From positions 1 to 59,506 of the forward strand of contig JAHIFE010000157.1 of the NCBI GenBank assembly GCA_018901125.1: a stretch of 59,506 nucleotides of DNA. Reading direction: 5' to 3'. Shown here piece by piece: positions 18,754 through 26,902 of the stretch. This DNA is from Pseudomonadota bacterium (GTDB lineage Bacteria > Desulfobacterota > Desulfobacteria > Desulfobacterales > RPRI01). Under the pieces are notes generated by a model that was not told where the DNA came from, did not search any database, and worked only from the letters and a program-made list of their open reading frames with translations. Made by a program: the position numbers and the translations under genes. Positions within the stretch are counted from its first letter, which is position 1; each line of letters opens with the position of its first letter.

Positions 18754-21700
18754 CTATGCACTTTCCGTCAGCATGTTCTGTTTTCGCATCTCCCTTCTTT
18801 TGAGAGCATAGAAAATAGCTGGAAAGATCGTCAGTTCCATGATCATGCTGGTAAAAATGCCGCCTGCCATCGGCGCAGCGATTCGTTTCATCACATCACC
18901 GCCCGCACCGTGACCGATAAGGATAGGCAAAAGACCGAAGAACAGTACAAGTACGGTCATCATCTTAGGGCGAATCCTTTTTACCGCTCCTTCAAATATT
19001 GATTCTCTCAAATCGGCAAAGGATTTAAGAGCCCCTCGCTTCTTCCAGTCCTCATAAGCGATGTCTAAATACAGCAGCATCACTACTCCTGTTTCAGCAT
19101 CGACTCCCAACAGAGCAATAATACCAACCCACACGGCAACACTTAAATGAAATCCGGCAAGATAAAGATACCAGACGGCTCCAACCATTGAAAAGGGAAG
19201 CGCCAGAAGGATAATGCCTGTTTTGACAAAAGATTTCGTATTGAAATAAAGAAGCATGACGACAATTAAAAATGTCAACGGCAAAACGATAGCTAACCTT
19301 TGCCCGGCCCGTTCCATATATTCAAACTGACCGCTCCATTTTAAAGAATAACCCTGGGGCAGTTTTACTTCTGCCGCGATTATTTTTTGCGCCTTTTCAA
19401 CATAAGTTCCAACATCGATATTTTCAATATCAATATAAACCCAGGCATTCGGTCTGGCATTCTCAGACTTTATCATGGGAGGACCTTTGCGAATCTGAAC
19501 ATTGCCCAATTCCGCCAAGGGGATATTGCCTCCTCCGGGCAGGGGCACAAGCACCCTTTTTAGCGCATCGATATTTTCCCGGTAATCCCTCTGGTATCGC
19601 AAGTTAACCGGGTAGCGTTCCAGCCCTTCGACAGTTTTTGTGACATTCATTCCGCCAACGGCAGCCATAAATACTTTTTGCACATCGGATATTGTTAATT
19701 CGTATCTGGCGATTGCATCCCTGTTTATACTAAAATCCACATAATTGCCGCCGGCAGAGCGTTCAGCAAAAACCGAGCGGGTACCGGGTATCTTTCTTGC
19801 TACTTGTTCGATCCGCTTGCCTATGTCCTGCAAGACATCCAGCTCCGGCCCCGCTATTTTAATACCCACGGGGGTCTTAATCCCCGTTGAAAGCATGTCA
19901 ATTCTTGTTTTGATGGGCATGGTCCAGGCATTGGTAACACCGGGAAACTTAACAACGGCATCCAATTCTTCAACGAGTTTTTCCCGTGTCATGCCGGGAC
20001 GCCACTGATCTTCAGGTTTTAGTTGAATCGTTGTTTCAATCATAGACAGAGGTGCCGGATCGGTAGCGGTATCGGCTCTGCCGATTTTTCCGAATACGGA
20101 TTTTACTTCCGGAAATGTTTTTATCAGCTTGTCTGTCTGCTGAAGGATTTCTCTCGCTTTGGTAATCGAAATACCGGGAAGAGTAGTAGGCATATACAGA
20201 AGATCGCCTTCGTACAATGGAGGCATGAATTCCGAACCAAGTCTGGAGAAGGGAATGTAGGTAATAGCCACGATTATTACTGCAATTGCAATAACCATCC
20301 AACGGGCCTTCATCACAAAATCAACGACGGGATGATAAATTTTCATCATGAGTTTTGTAATAGGATTTTCTTCTTCACTTTTCATTTTACCACGGATGAA
20401 GAATCCCATTAATACGGGAATAATGGTAATGGAAAGTATTGCAGCCGCACCCATCGAATATGTTTTTGTGAAGGCTAATGGCTTGAACAATCTTCCTTCC
20501 TGCGCCTCCAATGTAAATACTGGTAAGAAGGAAACCGTGATAACTAAAAGTGAAAAAAATATTGAAGGTCCAACTTCTCTTGCTGATTCGAGAATGACCT
20601 CCCAGTGGGGACGCTTCTCTTCTTCAGATAATATTTGATTCTTAACAAGGTGAGAATGTGAGTTTTCCACCATGATTATTGCGGCATCCACCATGGCGCC
20701 GACCGCAATGGCGATACCTCCCAAGGACATGATGTTGGCATTGATGCCCTGAAATTTCATTACAAGCAGTGCGGCAAGAACGGCAGTGGGCAAGGTGAAG
20801 ATGATAACCAGGGAACTGCGAAAATGCATCAGAAAAACAATGACAATCAAGGCTACGATGATTCCCTCTTCTATGAGTTTTTGCCCCAGATTATTAACTG
20901 CTTTATGTATCAAAGTTGATCTGTCGTACACGGGAACTATTTCTACATCGGGGGGAAGAGATGCCTGTAATTCCTTAAGCCTTTGCTTAACCCTGTTTAT
21001 CACGGCCAACCCGTTTTCACCAAAACGTTGAACTACTATTCCGCCAACTACCTCTCCTTCTCCATCTAACTCGGCAATGCCTCTTCTCAGTTCGGGACCA
21101 ATATCTATATTGGCGACATCTTTCATATAAACAGGCGTACCTGTGTTTTTGTTCCGTCCTATGGCGATATTTTTTAGATCTTCTACACCTTTTATGTATC
21201 CCAGGCCTCTGACCATAAACTCGGTCTCGCCCATTTCCATTAACCTGCCGCCAACATCGTTGTTGCTTTCCAGAATAGCCATTCGTATTTTGCTTAAGGG
21301 GATATCATAGGATGCAAGTTTTGTTGGATCAACATTGACCTGGTATTGTTTTACGAATCCTCCGATACTTGCCACTTCCGAAACTCCGGGCAGAGAAGTT
21401 AATTCATAACGTAAAAACCAATCCTGAATTGAGCGCAGTTCCTGCAGACTCCTTGTTGGGGATTTAAGCGCATATTCGTAAACCCACCCTAATCCCGTAG
21501 CATCCGGCCCCAATTGAGGAGTAACTCCTTCCGGCAGTTGGCTTCTCATTGAACTTAAGTATTCCAGTACCCGGCTTCGCGCCCAATACAAATCCGTTCC
21601 GTCTTCAAAAATTATATAGACCATCGAGAAACCAAAGAAGGAATAGCCTCGCACATCCTTTGCGTAAGGTACGGACAGCATTTTGGTTGTAAGAGGGTAT

Positions 21701-21930
21701 GTTACCTGATCTTCTACTATTTGCGGGCCTTGCCCTGAATATTCCGTATAAATAATTACCTGGACATCGCTTAAATCGGGAATGGCATCTACCGCCGTAT
21801 TTTTAATCGCCCATATGCCTCCCATAATCAATGCCACAGTAAGTATGATAACGAGTATTCTGTTATTGATTGACCACTCGATTATCCCGGCGATTACTCC
21901 CTTTTTATCCGAACTGCTGTCATGTATCAT
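18754..21930 (-). CDS. cusA: Heavy-metal RND efflux pump, CusA-like, module 2
   Basis: This 1058-residue RND pump is close to E. coli CusA in layout. TM4 has VGAMVDAAIIMVENSH, the pattern of the monovalent-metal (HME4) subgroup. The copper/silver methionines are Met580 (LYMPTT), Met630 (PAPLSM) and Met679 (RIDMLSTG), each exactly seven residues beyond the E. coli numbers 573, 623 and 672, showing no net insertion between them. Cu(I)/Ag(I) export is the best inference. It is clearly diverged from the module 1 pump and lacks that pump's aromatic-rich insertion. It begins 54 bases after the MFP stop, unlike the overlapping arrangement of module 1. Confidence 0.94.
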   Translation of the reverse strand: MIHDSSSDKKGVIAGIIEWSINNRILVIILTVALIMGGIWAIKNTAVDAIPDLSDVQVIIYTEYSGQGPQIVEDQVTYPLTTKMLSVPYAKDVRGYSFFGFSMVYIIFEDGTDLYWARSRVLEYLSSMRSQLPEGVTPQLGPDATGLGWVYEYALKSPTRSLQELRSIQDWFLRYELTSLPGVSEVASIGGFVKQYQVNVDPTKLASYDIPLSKIRMAILESNNDVGGRLMEMGETEFMVRGLGYIKGVEDLKNIAIGRNKNTGTPVYMKDVANIDIGPELRRGIAELDGEGEVVGGIVVQRFGENGLAVINRVKQRLKELQASLPPDVEIVPVYDRSTLIHKAVNNLGQKLIEEGIIVALIVIVFLMHFRSSLVIIFTLPTAVLAALLVMKFQGINANIMSLGGIAIAVGAMVDAAIIMVENSHSHLVKNQILSEEEKRPHWEVILESAREVGPSIFFSLLVITVSFLPVFTLEAQEGRLFKPLAFTKTYSMGAAAILSITIIPVLMGFFIRGKMKSEEENPITKLMMKIYHPVVDFVMKARWMVIAIAVIIVAITYIPFSRLGSEFMPPLYEGDLLYMPTTLPGISITKAREILQQTDKLIKTFPEVKSVFGKIGRADTATDPAPLSMIETTIQLKPEDQWRPGMTREKLVEELDAVVKFPGVTNAWTMPIKTRIDMLSTGIKTPVGIKIAGPELDVLQDIGKRIEQVARKIPGTRSVFAERSAGGNYVDFSINRDAIARYELTISDVQKVFMAAVGGMNVTKTVEGLERYPVNLRYQRDYRENIDALKRVLVPLPGGGNIPLAELGNVQIRKGPPMIKSENARPNAWVYIDIENIDVGTYVEKAQKIIAAEVKLPQGYSLKWSGQFEYMERAGQRLAIVLPLTFLIVVMLLYFNTKSFVKTGIILLALPFSMVGAVWYLYLAGFHLSVAVWVGIIALLGVDAETGVVMLLYLDIAYEDWKKRGALKSFADLRESIFEGAVKRIRPKMMTVLVLFFGLLPILIGHGAGGDVMKRIAAPMAGGIFTSMIMELTIFPAIFYALKRREMRKQNMLTESA

Positions 21931-21984
21931 TTATCTTCTCCGAAGATATTCAGAAAGGATGTGAGCAAAACATAAAACACCATT

Positions 21985-23547
21985 TTATTCTTTGTACTTA
22001 AAATCGTGTTCCTTTAAATTCTTCTTTACTTTCTCTATGGAAAACTCCCGCAAGGTCATGCCGCATAAGGGGCAGGTTCCCGGCTCATCAGAAATAACAT
22101 TCCAGTCCATTATGTCTTCATAAAGCTTGCCGTCTTTATTTTTGTCAATTACTTCTAAATCAATAACCCCTTCTCTTACTCTCGGGTCTTCCTTTTCCAT
22201 CTTTTCTTTTTTAGCCGTATCCCCCATCGATTCCCTTTCCCCACTCTGGTCAGCCTTTATTTCCGGCTTATCTTTTTTGCCCGAACCGCCAAACTGTGTT
22301 AACGCCGCTTTCAGGTTACTTTCGGAATCAATAAGAAACTGTGCTGAGGTTACAATGGTATTGCCTACTGAAAGTCCATCGAGTACCTGGTAATATCCGT
22401 CGGAATAGTCCCCAAGTTTTACTTCGACAGGTTTGAATTTCCCGTTACCCAATGCGAGTATCAGAATATTCCTCTGACCGCTGCGAAGTACAGCCTGTTC
22501 GGGAACGACCGGATAATTTCCCGCATTCCTTCCTTTTATAACGATGTTTGCAAACATTGAAGGCTTCAATTCGTTTTTATAATTAGGAATATCAAATCTG
22601 ACTTTTACCGTTCTTGTCTTATTATCAAGGGTCGGATAAATAAAGGAGATTTTACTATGATAGGCTTTTCCGGGTAAGTAACTGAATGTAATTTCCGCAG
22701 GTGCACCCAATTTTATTTTGGGTAATTCATATTCGTAAATATCAGCCAGCAACCACAGGTTTGCAAGATCGGCTATATGCAGCAGCGTGGCGCCCGCCAT
22801 AATCTTCTGACCTTCTACAACATTTTTTTCCATAACCGTTCCGCTATTCTGGGCATGAAGTGTGATGTATGTTTTTACTTCTCCGGTTTTTTTCAATCTT
22901 TCGATTTCACTTGCAGGTATTTCCATCAATTCCAATTTTCTCACAGAGCTTTTCAATAACTCATCACCACTTGCGACTGCTTCAGGGAAGCCGGAACTTT
23001 TTACAGATTCCTTATAGGAAAGAGCCGTCAATAGTTCCTGTTCAGCGGCCACTAAATCGGGTGAATATATATCCATAAGTTTTTCACCCTTTCTCACAAC
23101 CTGGCCTGTGTAGTTCACATACAACTTTTCCACCCAGCCATTTACCCTTGTAGTGGCAATATAATCAGTCTTCTCATTCAGGGCTAAGATACCATTCGTA
23201 ATAACCTGAGGATTAAGTTCTCTAACTTCCACAACAGCGGTTTTCACATTCATGTTTTGCTGTACTGCCCCGTTGATGGTTATAATGCCGGTAGAAGATG
23301 CCTCATCTTCATAAACAGGAACCAAATCCATCCCCATATTTGATTTTCCAGGCTTATCGTATATTTCATTTGGGTTCATCGGCGCACGCCAATATAAAAT
23401 CTTTTTCTCTTTTTTTGTTTGGTCATTTTGGGCGGTTTTCACCGGTGAAGCGGAATTCTTGTTTTTTATCTTCTTAAGATAAAAAATACCCGCAGCAGCA
23501 ATAACAAATACAAGGAGAATAATGGTTATGATTGATTTCTTTTTCAC
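21985..23547 (-). CDS. cusB: Efflux membrane fusion protein, CusB-like, with C-terminal variant heavy-metal-binding domain, module 2
   Basis: The 520-residue product has an N-terminal membrane anchor (IITIILLVFVIAAAGIFYL) and no lipobox Cys. A degenerate metal site (YWRAPMNP and NMGMDLVPVY, about 52-79) leads into the HlyD-type adaptor core. After the core comes a charged linker rich in Lys, Glu and Asp, then a C-terminal domain of about 65 residues with GVIDLEVID, DKNKDGK, DIMDW and CPLCGM. This is the same domain as the two free-standing small proteins at 11025 and 18274. Module 1 instead has a canonical metal-binding domain at the N-terminus of its MFP. The fusion strongly suggests that the small proteins act together with this adaptor. 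E. coli CusF, a separate chaperone, is a functional analogy only. Confidence 0.9.
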   Translation of the reverse strand: MKKKSIITIILLVFVIAAAGIFYLKKIKNKNSASPVKTAQNDQTKKEKKILYWRAPMNPNEIYDKPGKSNMGMDLVPVYEDEASSTGIITINGAVQQNMNVKTAVVEVRELNPQVITNGILALNEKTDYIATTRVNGWVEKLYVNYTGQVVRKGEKLMDIYSPDLVAAEQELLTALSYKESVKSSGFPEAVASGDELLKSSVRKLELMEIPASEIERLKKTGEVKTYITLHAQNSGTVMEKNVVEGQKIMAGATLLHIADLANLWLLADIYEYELPKIKLGAPAEITFSYLPGKAYHSKISFIYPTLDNKTRTVKVRFDIPNYKNELKPSMFANIVIKGRNAGNYPVVPEQAVLRSGQRNILILALGNGKFKPVEVKLGDYSDGYYQVLDGLSVGNTIVTSAQFLIDSESNLKAALTQFGGSGKKDKPEIKADQSGERESMGDTAKKEKMEKEDPRVREGVIDLEVIDKNKDGKLYEDIMDWNVISDEPGTCPLCGMTLREFSIEKVKKNLKEHDFKYKE

Positions 23548-23573
23548 GCCGGGTACTCCTTATTTATATTATT

Positions 23574-24842
23574 CTATTTTAATTCCTTAGCACCGGTTAA
23601 GAATTTCAGCTCTTCAATTTCCTTAAAATAATCTGTTTTAAGGCGATATAAATTAGTCTGTATCTGATATAATTTATTTTGCGCATCAATGACATTGATA
23701 AAATCGACTTGTCCCACCTGGTAGCTGGATAAGGTGGCGGAAAAAGTCTGCTGTGCCTGGGGAAGTTGAACCTCTTGAATCAGCTTGATCCTTTCCTGAA
23801 GAGAATTCAGCATGGAAATCGATGTTCCGAAATTTCCGTCAAGCATCTGCAAAGAGAGATGATACTGCGCGTCATACATTGTTTGCAATGCCTGAGTCTC
23901 TTCAACTTTTGAAGATACTTTTCCGCCAAAATTAAGAGGCAGGGATATACCCACCATAAAGGTTGCAAAATCGGCAAGGCCGGTATCTGTCTTTGCTATT
24001 CTATCTCTTTGAGAATATTGAACTAAAAAATTGAAATTGGGGTAATAATCATAATTGGCTAACTTTTCCTGCAGTTTCGCACGCTGCTTAGCAAGTTTAA
24101 TTCCTGCAAGATAGGGTCTGTTTTGTATCACCAACGAATCCAGCTGCTGCTGTGTTAAATCGTAATATTGAAGCACCGGAAGATCATCAGTAATAATATG
24201 CGTATCCTGAGATTGAAGCAGCGAAGCGTTCAGCATTGCAGTAACCATATTCTCTTTATTTTTTAATTCTTCAATTTTATCGTTTAAGTTTGTTATCTCT
24301 AATTCAACCTTAAACAAATTCTGCTGGCTTGATTTTCCTACAGTATAATTTGTTCTCACAACCTGATTGATATTATGGAGCAGTTTCAGGTTTTCTTTTG
24401 CCACTTCAATGGCTTTTCTGACAAAAATCAATTCGTAATAATTTTGAGAAACACTTTTCACAATTTCATTTTTAGCGTCCTCAATTTCCTGTTTAATGAT
24501 TTCGGCTGCTTTGTTATTCACATCCCGTATAGAATCAAGTTTTCCTGGAAAGGGAACGGCCTGGCTAAGAGCGATTACTTTTCCCGTCATAGGCTCCTGG
24601 GTAAAGGAGAATGTGTCTGTCGGCAAGTTTGCTACGCCAAATGTCAGCATGGGATCAGGCAAATGCGAATCGACATTGCTTTGCATTTGGGCCGCTTTGT
24701 ATTTTGCTTCCAGCATTCTCAGCTTAGGACTTACATCAAGGGACTTGCTTACCAGGGTATCGAGGGTAGCTGGCTGAGAAAAGGCATTAATCGGGATAAC
24801 GCTTAATAAGAGATATAAACAGATTTTGATTATTCTGGTCAT
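23574..24842 (-). CDS. cusC: Outer-membrane efflux channel, TolC/CusC family, module 2
   Basis: This is a 422-residue outer-membrane efflux protein. I start it at ATG 24842, giving a clean export signal (MTRIIKICLYLLLSV, cleaved after INAFSQ) with AAGGAAG seven bases upstream; a start eleven codons earlier is possible but lacks this. The body is two alpha-helical coiled repeats with DPMLTFGVANLP and LSQAVPFPGKLD near the front, matching the other channel's arrangement. It is the first gene of module 2 and begins at the left side of a 533-base divergent intergenic region, the likely promoter location for the module. The MFP starts 26 bases after its stop. Confidence 0.87.
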   Translation of the reverse strand: MTRIIKICLYLLLSVIPINAFSQPATLDTLVSKSLDVSPKLRMLEAKYKAAQMQSNVDSHLPDPMLTFGVANLPTDTFSFTQEPMTGKVIALSQAVPFPGKLDSIRDVNNKAAEIIKQEIEDAKNEIVKSVSQNYYELIFVRKAIEVAKENLKLLHNINQVVRTNYTVGKSSQQNLFKVELEITNLNDKIEELKNKENMVTAMLNASLLQSQDTHIITDDLPVLQYYDLTQQQLDSLVIQNRPYLAGIKLAKQRAKLQEKLANYDYYPNFNFLVQYSQRDRIAKTDTGLADFATFMVGISLPLNFGGKVSSKVEETQALQTMYDAQYHLSLQMLDGNFGTSISMLNSLQERIKLIQEVQLPQAQQTFSATLSSYQVGQVDFINVIDAQNKLYQIQTNLYRLKTDYFKEIEELKFLTGAKELK

Positions 24843-25237
24843 GAATATCTTCCTTTGTATATGTCTGATCAGCACCCAACTGGCATGTTGTTTTATAAAA
24901 ATATCAAGAAGAGCTAAGGCTTATTCACAAAGAAACTTTTAAATCTAAAATATCATAACTATGGTAATTATCAAAGAATATTTTGAGTTGTCTAAAACAA
25001 TGACAAAATGCTCCCATTTCTGAGATAGTATTTCGTTAAAGTTTTAGTTATTAAGCTCTTGTTGGATTATCCGGGATTAGAATTACCAATATCAATTGAG
25101 GAAAGCTATCCTGTGCTTTTTTGAGCATTTAATATAGGTATTTACCCTCGATCTTGGAAGAATAAATTCTTGAATGTGACCGAAAAAAGGCTGTTTCATA
25201 TCATAAAAGTAATTGGGGGATTGCACAAAATTAGGTC

Positions 25238-25260
25238 ATGTGCTAACAAAAAGAGCACAT
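25238..25260. promoter_or_regulatory. Perfect inverted repeat, possible operator
   Basis: ATGTGCT (25238-25244) is matched by AGCACAT (25254-25260) across a nine-base loop. It lies 116 bases upstream of the RexA-like start. No T-tract follows, so it is more likely a protein-binding site or RNA hairpin than a terminator. Confidence 0.35.
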
Positions 25261-25306
25261 AAAACTGGTGCGTTTATCTAATGTGGATAAAAAGCTTATA
25301 AAAACG

Positions 25307-25327
25307 GGATGATTTTGTTAATCATCC
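25307..25327. promoter_or_regulatory. Perfect 8-bp inverted repeat just upstream of the RexA-like gene
   Basis: GGATGATT (25307-25314) and AATCATCC (25320-25327) are perfect complements around a five-base loop, 48 bases before ATG 25376. Absence of a T-tract argues against termination. An operator or a 5' leader hairpin controlling the two-gene pair are both possible. Confidence 0.4.
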
Positions 25328-25375
25328 ATCAACATATATTGTTTGCCGCCCCTTAAACAAGAGAAAGGCTCCTAT

Positions 25376-26305
25376 ATGGCACAGCATTTCCAGTTTGAGC
25401 TTTACCGTATCAACATCGTTGACACAGATCCAATGTTTCCCGACTTTGGGCAAAGGATCCGATCAGACGAACAAATTCTGGCCGTTTTGCAGAAAGTGAC
25501 TTCTTCGGATTTCGATTTAACCCAGGAGACGAAAAAAGCGGAATATAAGTGGAGTGTCAGAGAGTTTACTGATTACGGCCAGATTCCGGGGAGAGGCCGA
25601 GTAGCATCAGTTGTGCTTGCAAAATCTACTTTAAAAAAAGATGGGATGATCGTAACGGACGAAAGGATTATATCCGGTACCTCAGACTCGTTTCCGCCTT
25701 TAGCCAGTATGATGATGCTCTTTTTTGATATGGACCGCCACCTTGTAGCAGCCGAGTATCATGGCGAACTATCGCAAAACAAAATATGGAAGAGCTCCTT
25801 TTTAAAGATCCTGCTGAACGCTGCCTACAAAATGCAAATGTCGTCATCTCTTTTGTTGGAAGAAGTACCAGAAAAACATGAGATAGTGAAATTATTTAGA
25901 TCATTTGAACGGCTTACGCGACTCAAAGTCTATCTGAGATTGCCTAACCCCGAGCTTTCAAGATATACAAAATCCATTTATGAAGATTTAGAAAATGGCA
26001 GCATTCGTGAGTACCTCCAAGATATGAAAAACCCCGGTGGATTATCGAAAAATGAGCAAGCCCGGCCGTTTGCCTCGGTTGCATTAGCCGAAGAAGGTTA
26101 TAAAAGCGGAGAAGTACTTTTTGAGGGGATAAAAGAAGGCAGGTTTACCAAGGTTAGATCCAGCGAAGAAGCGGCAAGGGGCAAGTTAGAAATCCTTAAA
26201 GACTATGTCCGGGGTATTTCTGCAAACGCAAAAGCTAAAGAAGCGCAGCAGGTTCTAAGTGCTATTACAGCAGAGATCGACAGGCTGCATCCCAAAGAGG
26301 ACTGA
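25376..26305 (+). CDS. RexA-like or DUF4747-like cytoplasmic protein, candidate defence sensor
   Basis: This 309-residue soluble protein belongs to no family I can name with certainty. ATG 25376 is chosen because GAGAAAGG lies seven bases upstream. The N-terminal half alternates short beta strands (FQFELYRINIVD; VASVVLAKSTL; LMMLFFDMDRH-like core). The C-terminal half has FERLTRLKVYLRLPNPE, then ASVALAEEGYKSGEVLFEGI and a charged helical tail. The order of these C-terminal elements resembles lambda RexA, and also DUF4747 proteins as I remember them; this is a pattern-level comparison, not an alignment. The stop overlaps the next start by one base (TGATG). That downstream gene encodes a four-helix membrane protein, like RexB after RexA, and a restriction operon follows. 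An abortive-infection role is inferred. Confidence 0.55.
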   Translation: MAQHFQFELYRINIVDTDPMFPDFGQRIRSDEQILAVLQKVTSSDFDLTQETKKAEYKWSVREFTDYGQIPGRGRVASVVLAKSTLKKDGMIVTDERIISGTSDSFPPLASMMMLFFDMDRHLVAAEYHGELSQNKIWKSSFLKILLNAAYKMQMSSSLLLEEVPEKHEIVKLFRSFERLTRLKVYLRLPNPELSRYTKSIYEDLENGSIREYLQDMKNPGGLSKNEQARPFASVALAEEGYKSGEVLFEGIKEGRFTKVRSSEEAARGKLEILKDYVRGISANAKAKEAQQVLSAITAEIDRLHPKED

Positions 26306-26790
26306 TGGCCTTTGTAAAAGATAAACTTGTAGTCCTGTGGGCCTATTTGGCCGAAGTCATTTTGGCAGGGCTTGTATACATCCTTTCTTTTTTGCTCTGG
26401 GATTTCGACCAGATTGCAAGCTTTTTCATCAAAACATCTGATAGTTTGGTAACAAAATTTACTGCCATCATGTTGGCCGGAAGCGTTGCATTTTTCTGGG
26501 CTTTCTATTCCCATAGCAACACTGACTTTTCAAAGTGGTTGTATCAAAAAAAAGTGTTTAACACCTACCTGTGGGCATTTCTGACAGCTATAGCAGTTTT
26601 TATTGCAACAACAATTGCCTTTGTTATTACACAGTTCACTCAGAATAAAATAGCTGGTATAGTTTCCGGTGGTCTGTTTATCCTATCTGTTATAAACGTC
26701 TTTTCCTTTTTCAAGAATATTGTAGGCATTATGAAGTTAAACATCGTTTTCAATATTAAGCGCGATCATGAAAAGCAAAAAAAAGAGTAA
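26305..26790 (+). CDS. Four-helix membrane protein, RexB-like in architecture
   Basis: The 161-residue product has four hydrophobic segments at about residues 10-32, 50-69, 88-112 and 115-138, and a Lys/Arg-rich C-terminal tail. No enzyme motif is seen. Its translation is coupled to the upstream gene (one-base overlap), so the two proteins probably act together. RexB of lambda is a four-helix membrane protein of similar size (144 residues) that depolarises the cell when triggered by RexA. Membrane components of other defence systems, such as Kiwa, also have about four helices, so the resemblance is architectural only. The restriction gene hsdM begins 113 bases downstream. Confidence 0.6.
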   Translation: MAFVKDKLVVLWAYLAEVILAGLVYILSFLLWDFDQIASFFIKTSDSLVTKFTAIMLAGSVAFFWAFYSHSNTDFSKWLYQKKVFNTYLWAFLTAIAVFIATTIAFVITQFTQNKIAGIVSGGLFILSVINVFSFFKNIVGIMKLNIVFNIKRDHEKQKKE

Positions 26791-26902
26791 GAAGCAGATT
26801 GTCTGCATGCTGGAGTTTCAGCCCATTTCTAGAAAGTATAGAGAACGCTCGGATTCCTGTTTCCCCGCAAAATTGAGAATTAAATTTAAGAGAGATTAAT
26901 TG

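Larger units (their letters stand above)
24843..25375. other. 533-base divergent intergenic region
   Basis: This AT-rich region separates the minus-strand efflux module 2 from the plus-strand defence island. No gene is supported. It holds two hairpins near the right side (listed separately). No match to a copper-responsive operator was recognised by eye, and no convincing promoter was assigned. Confidence 0.4.
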
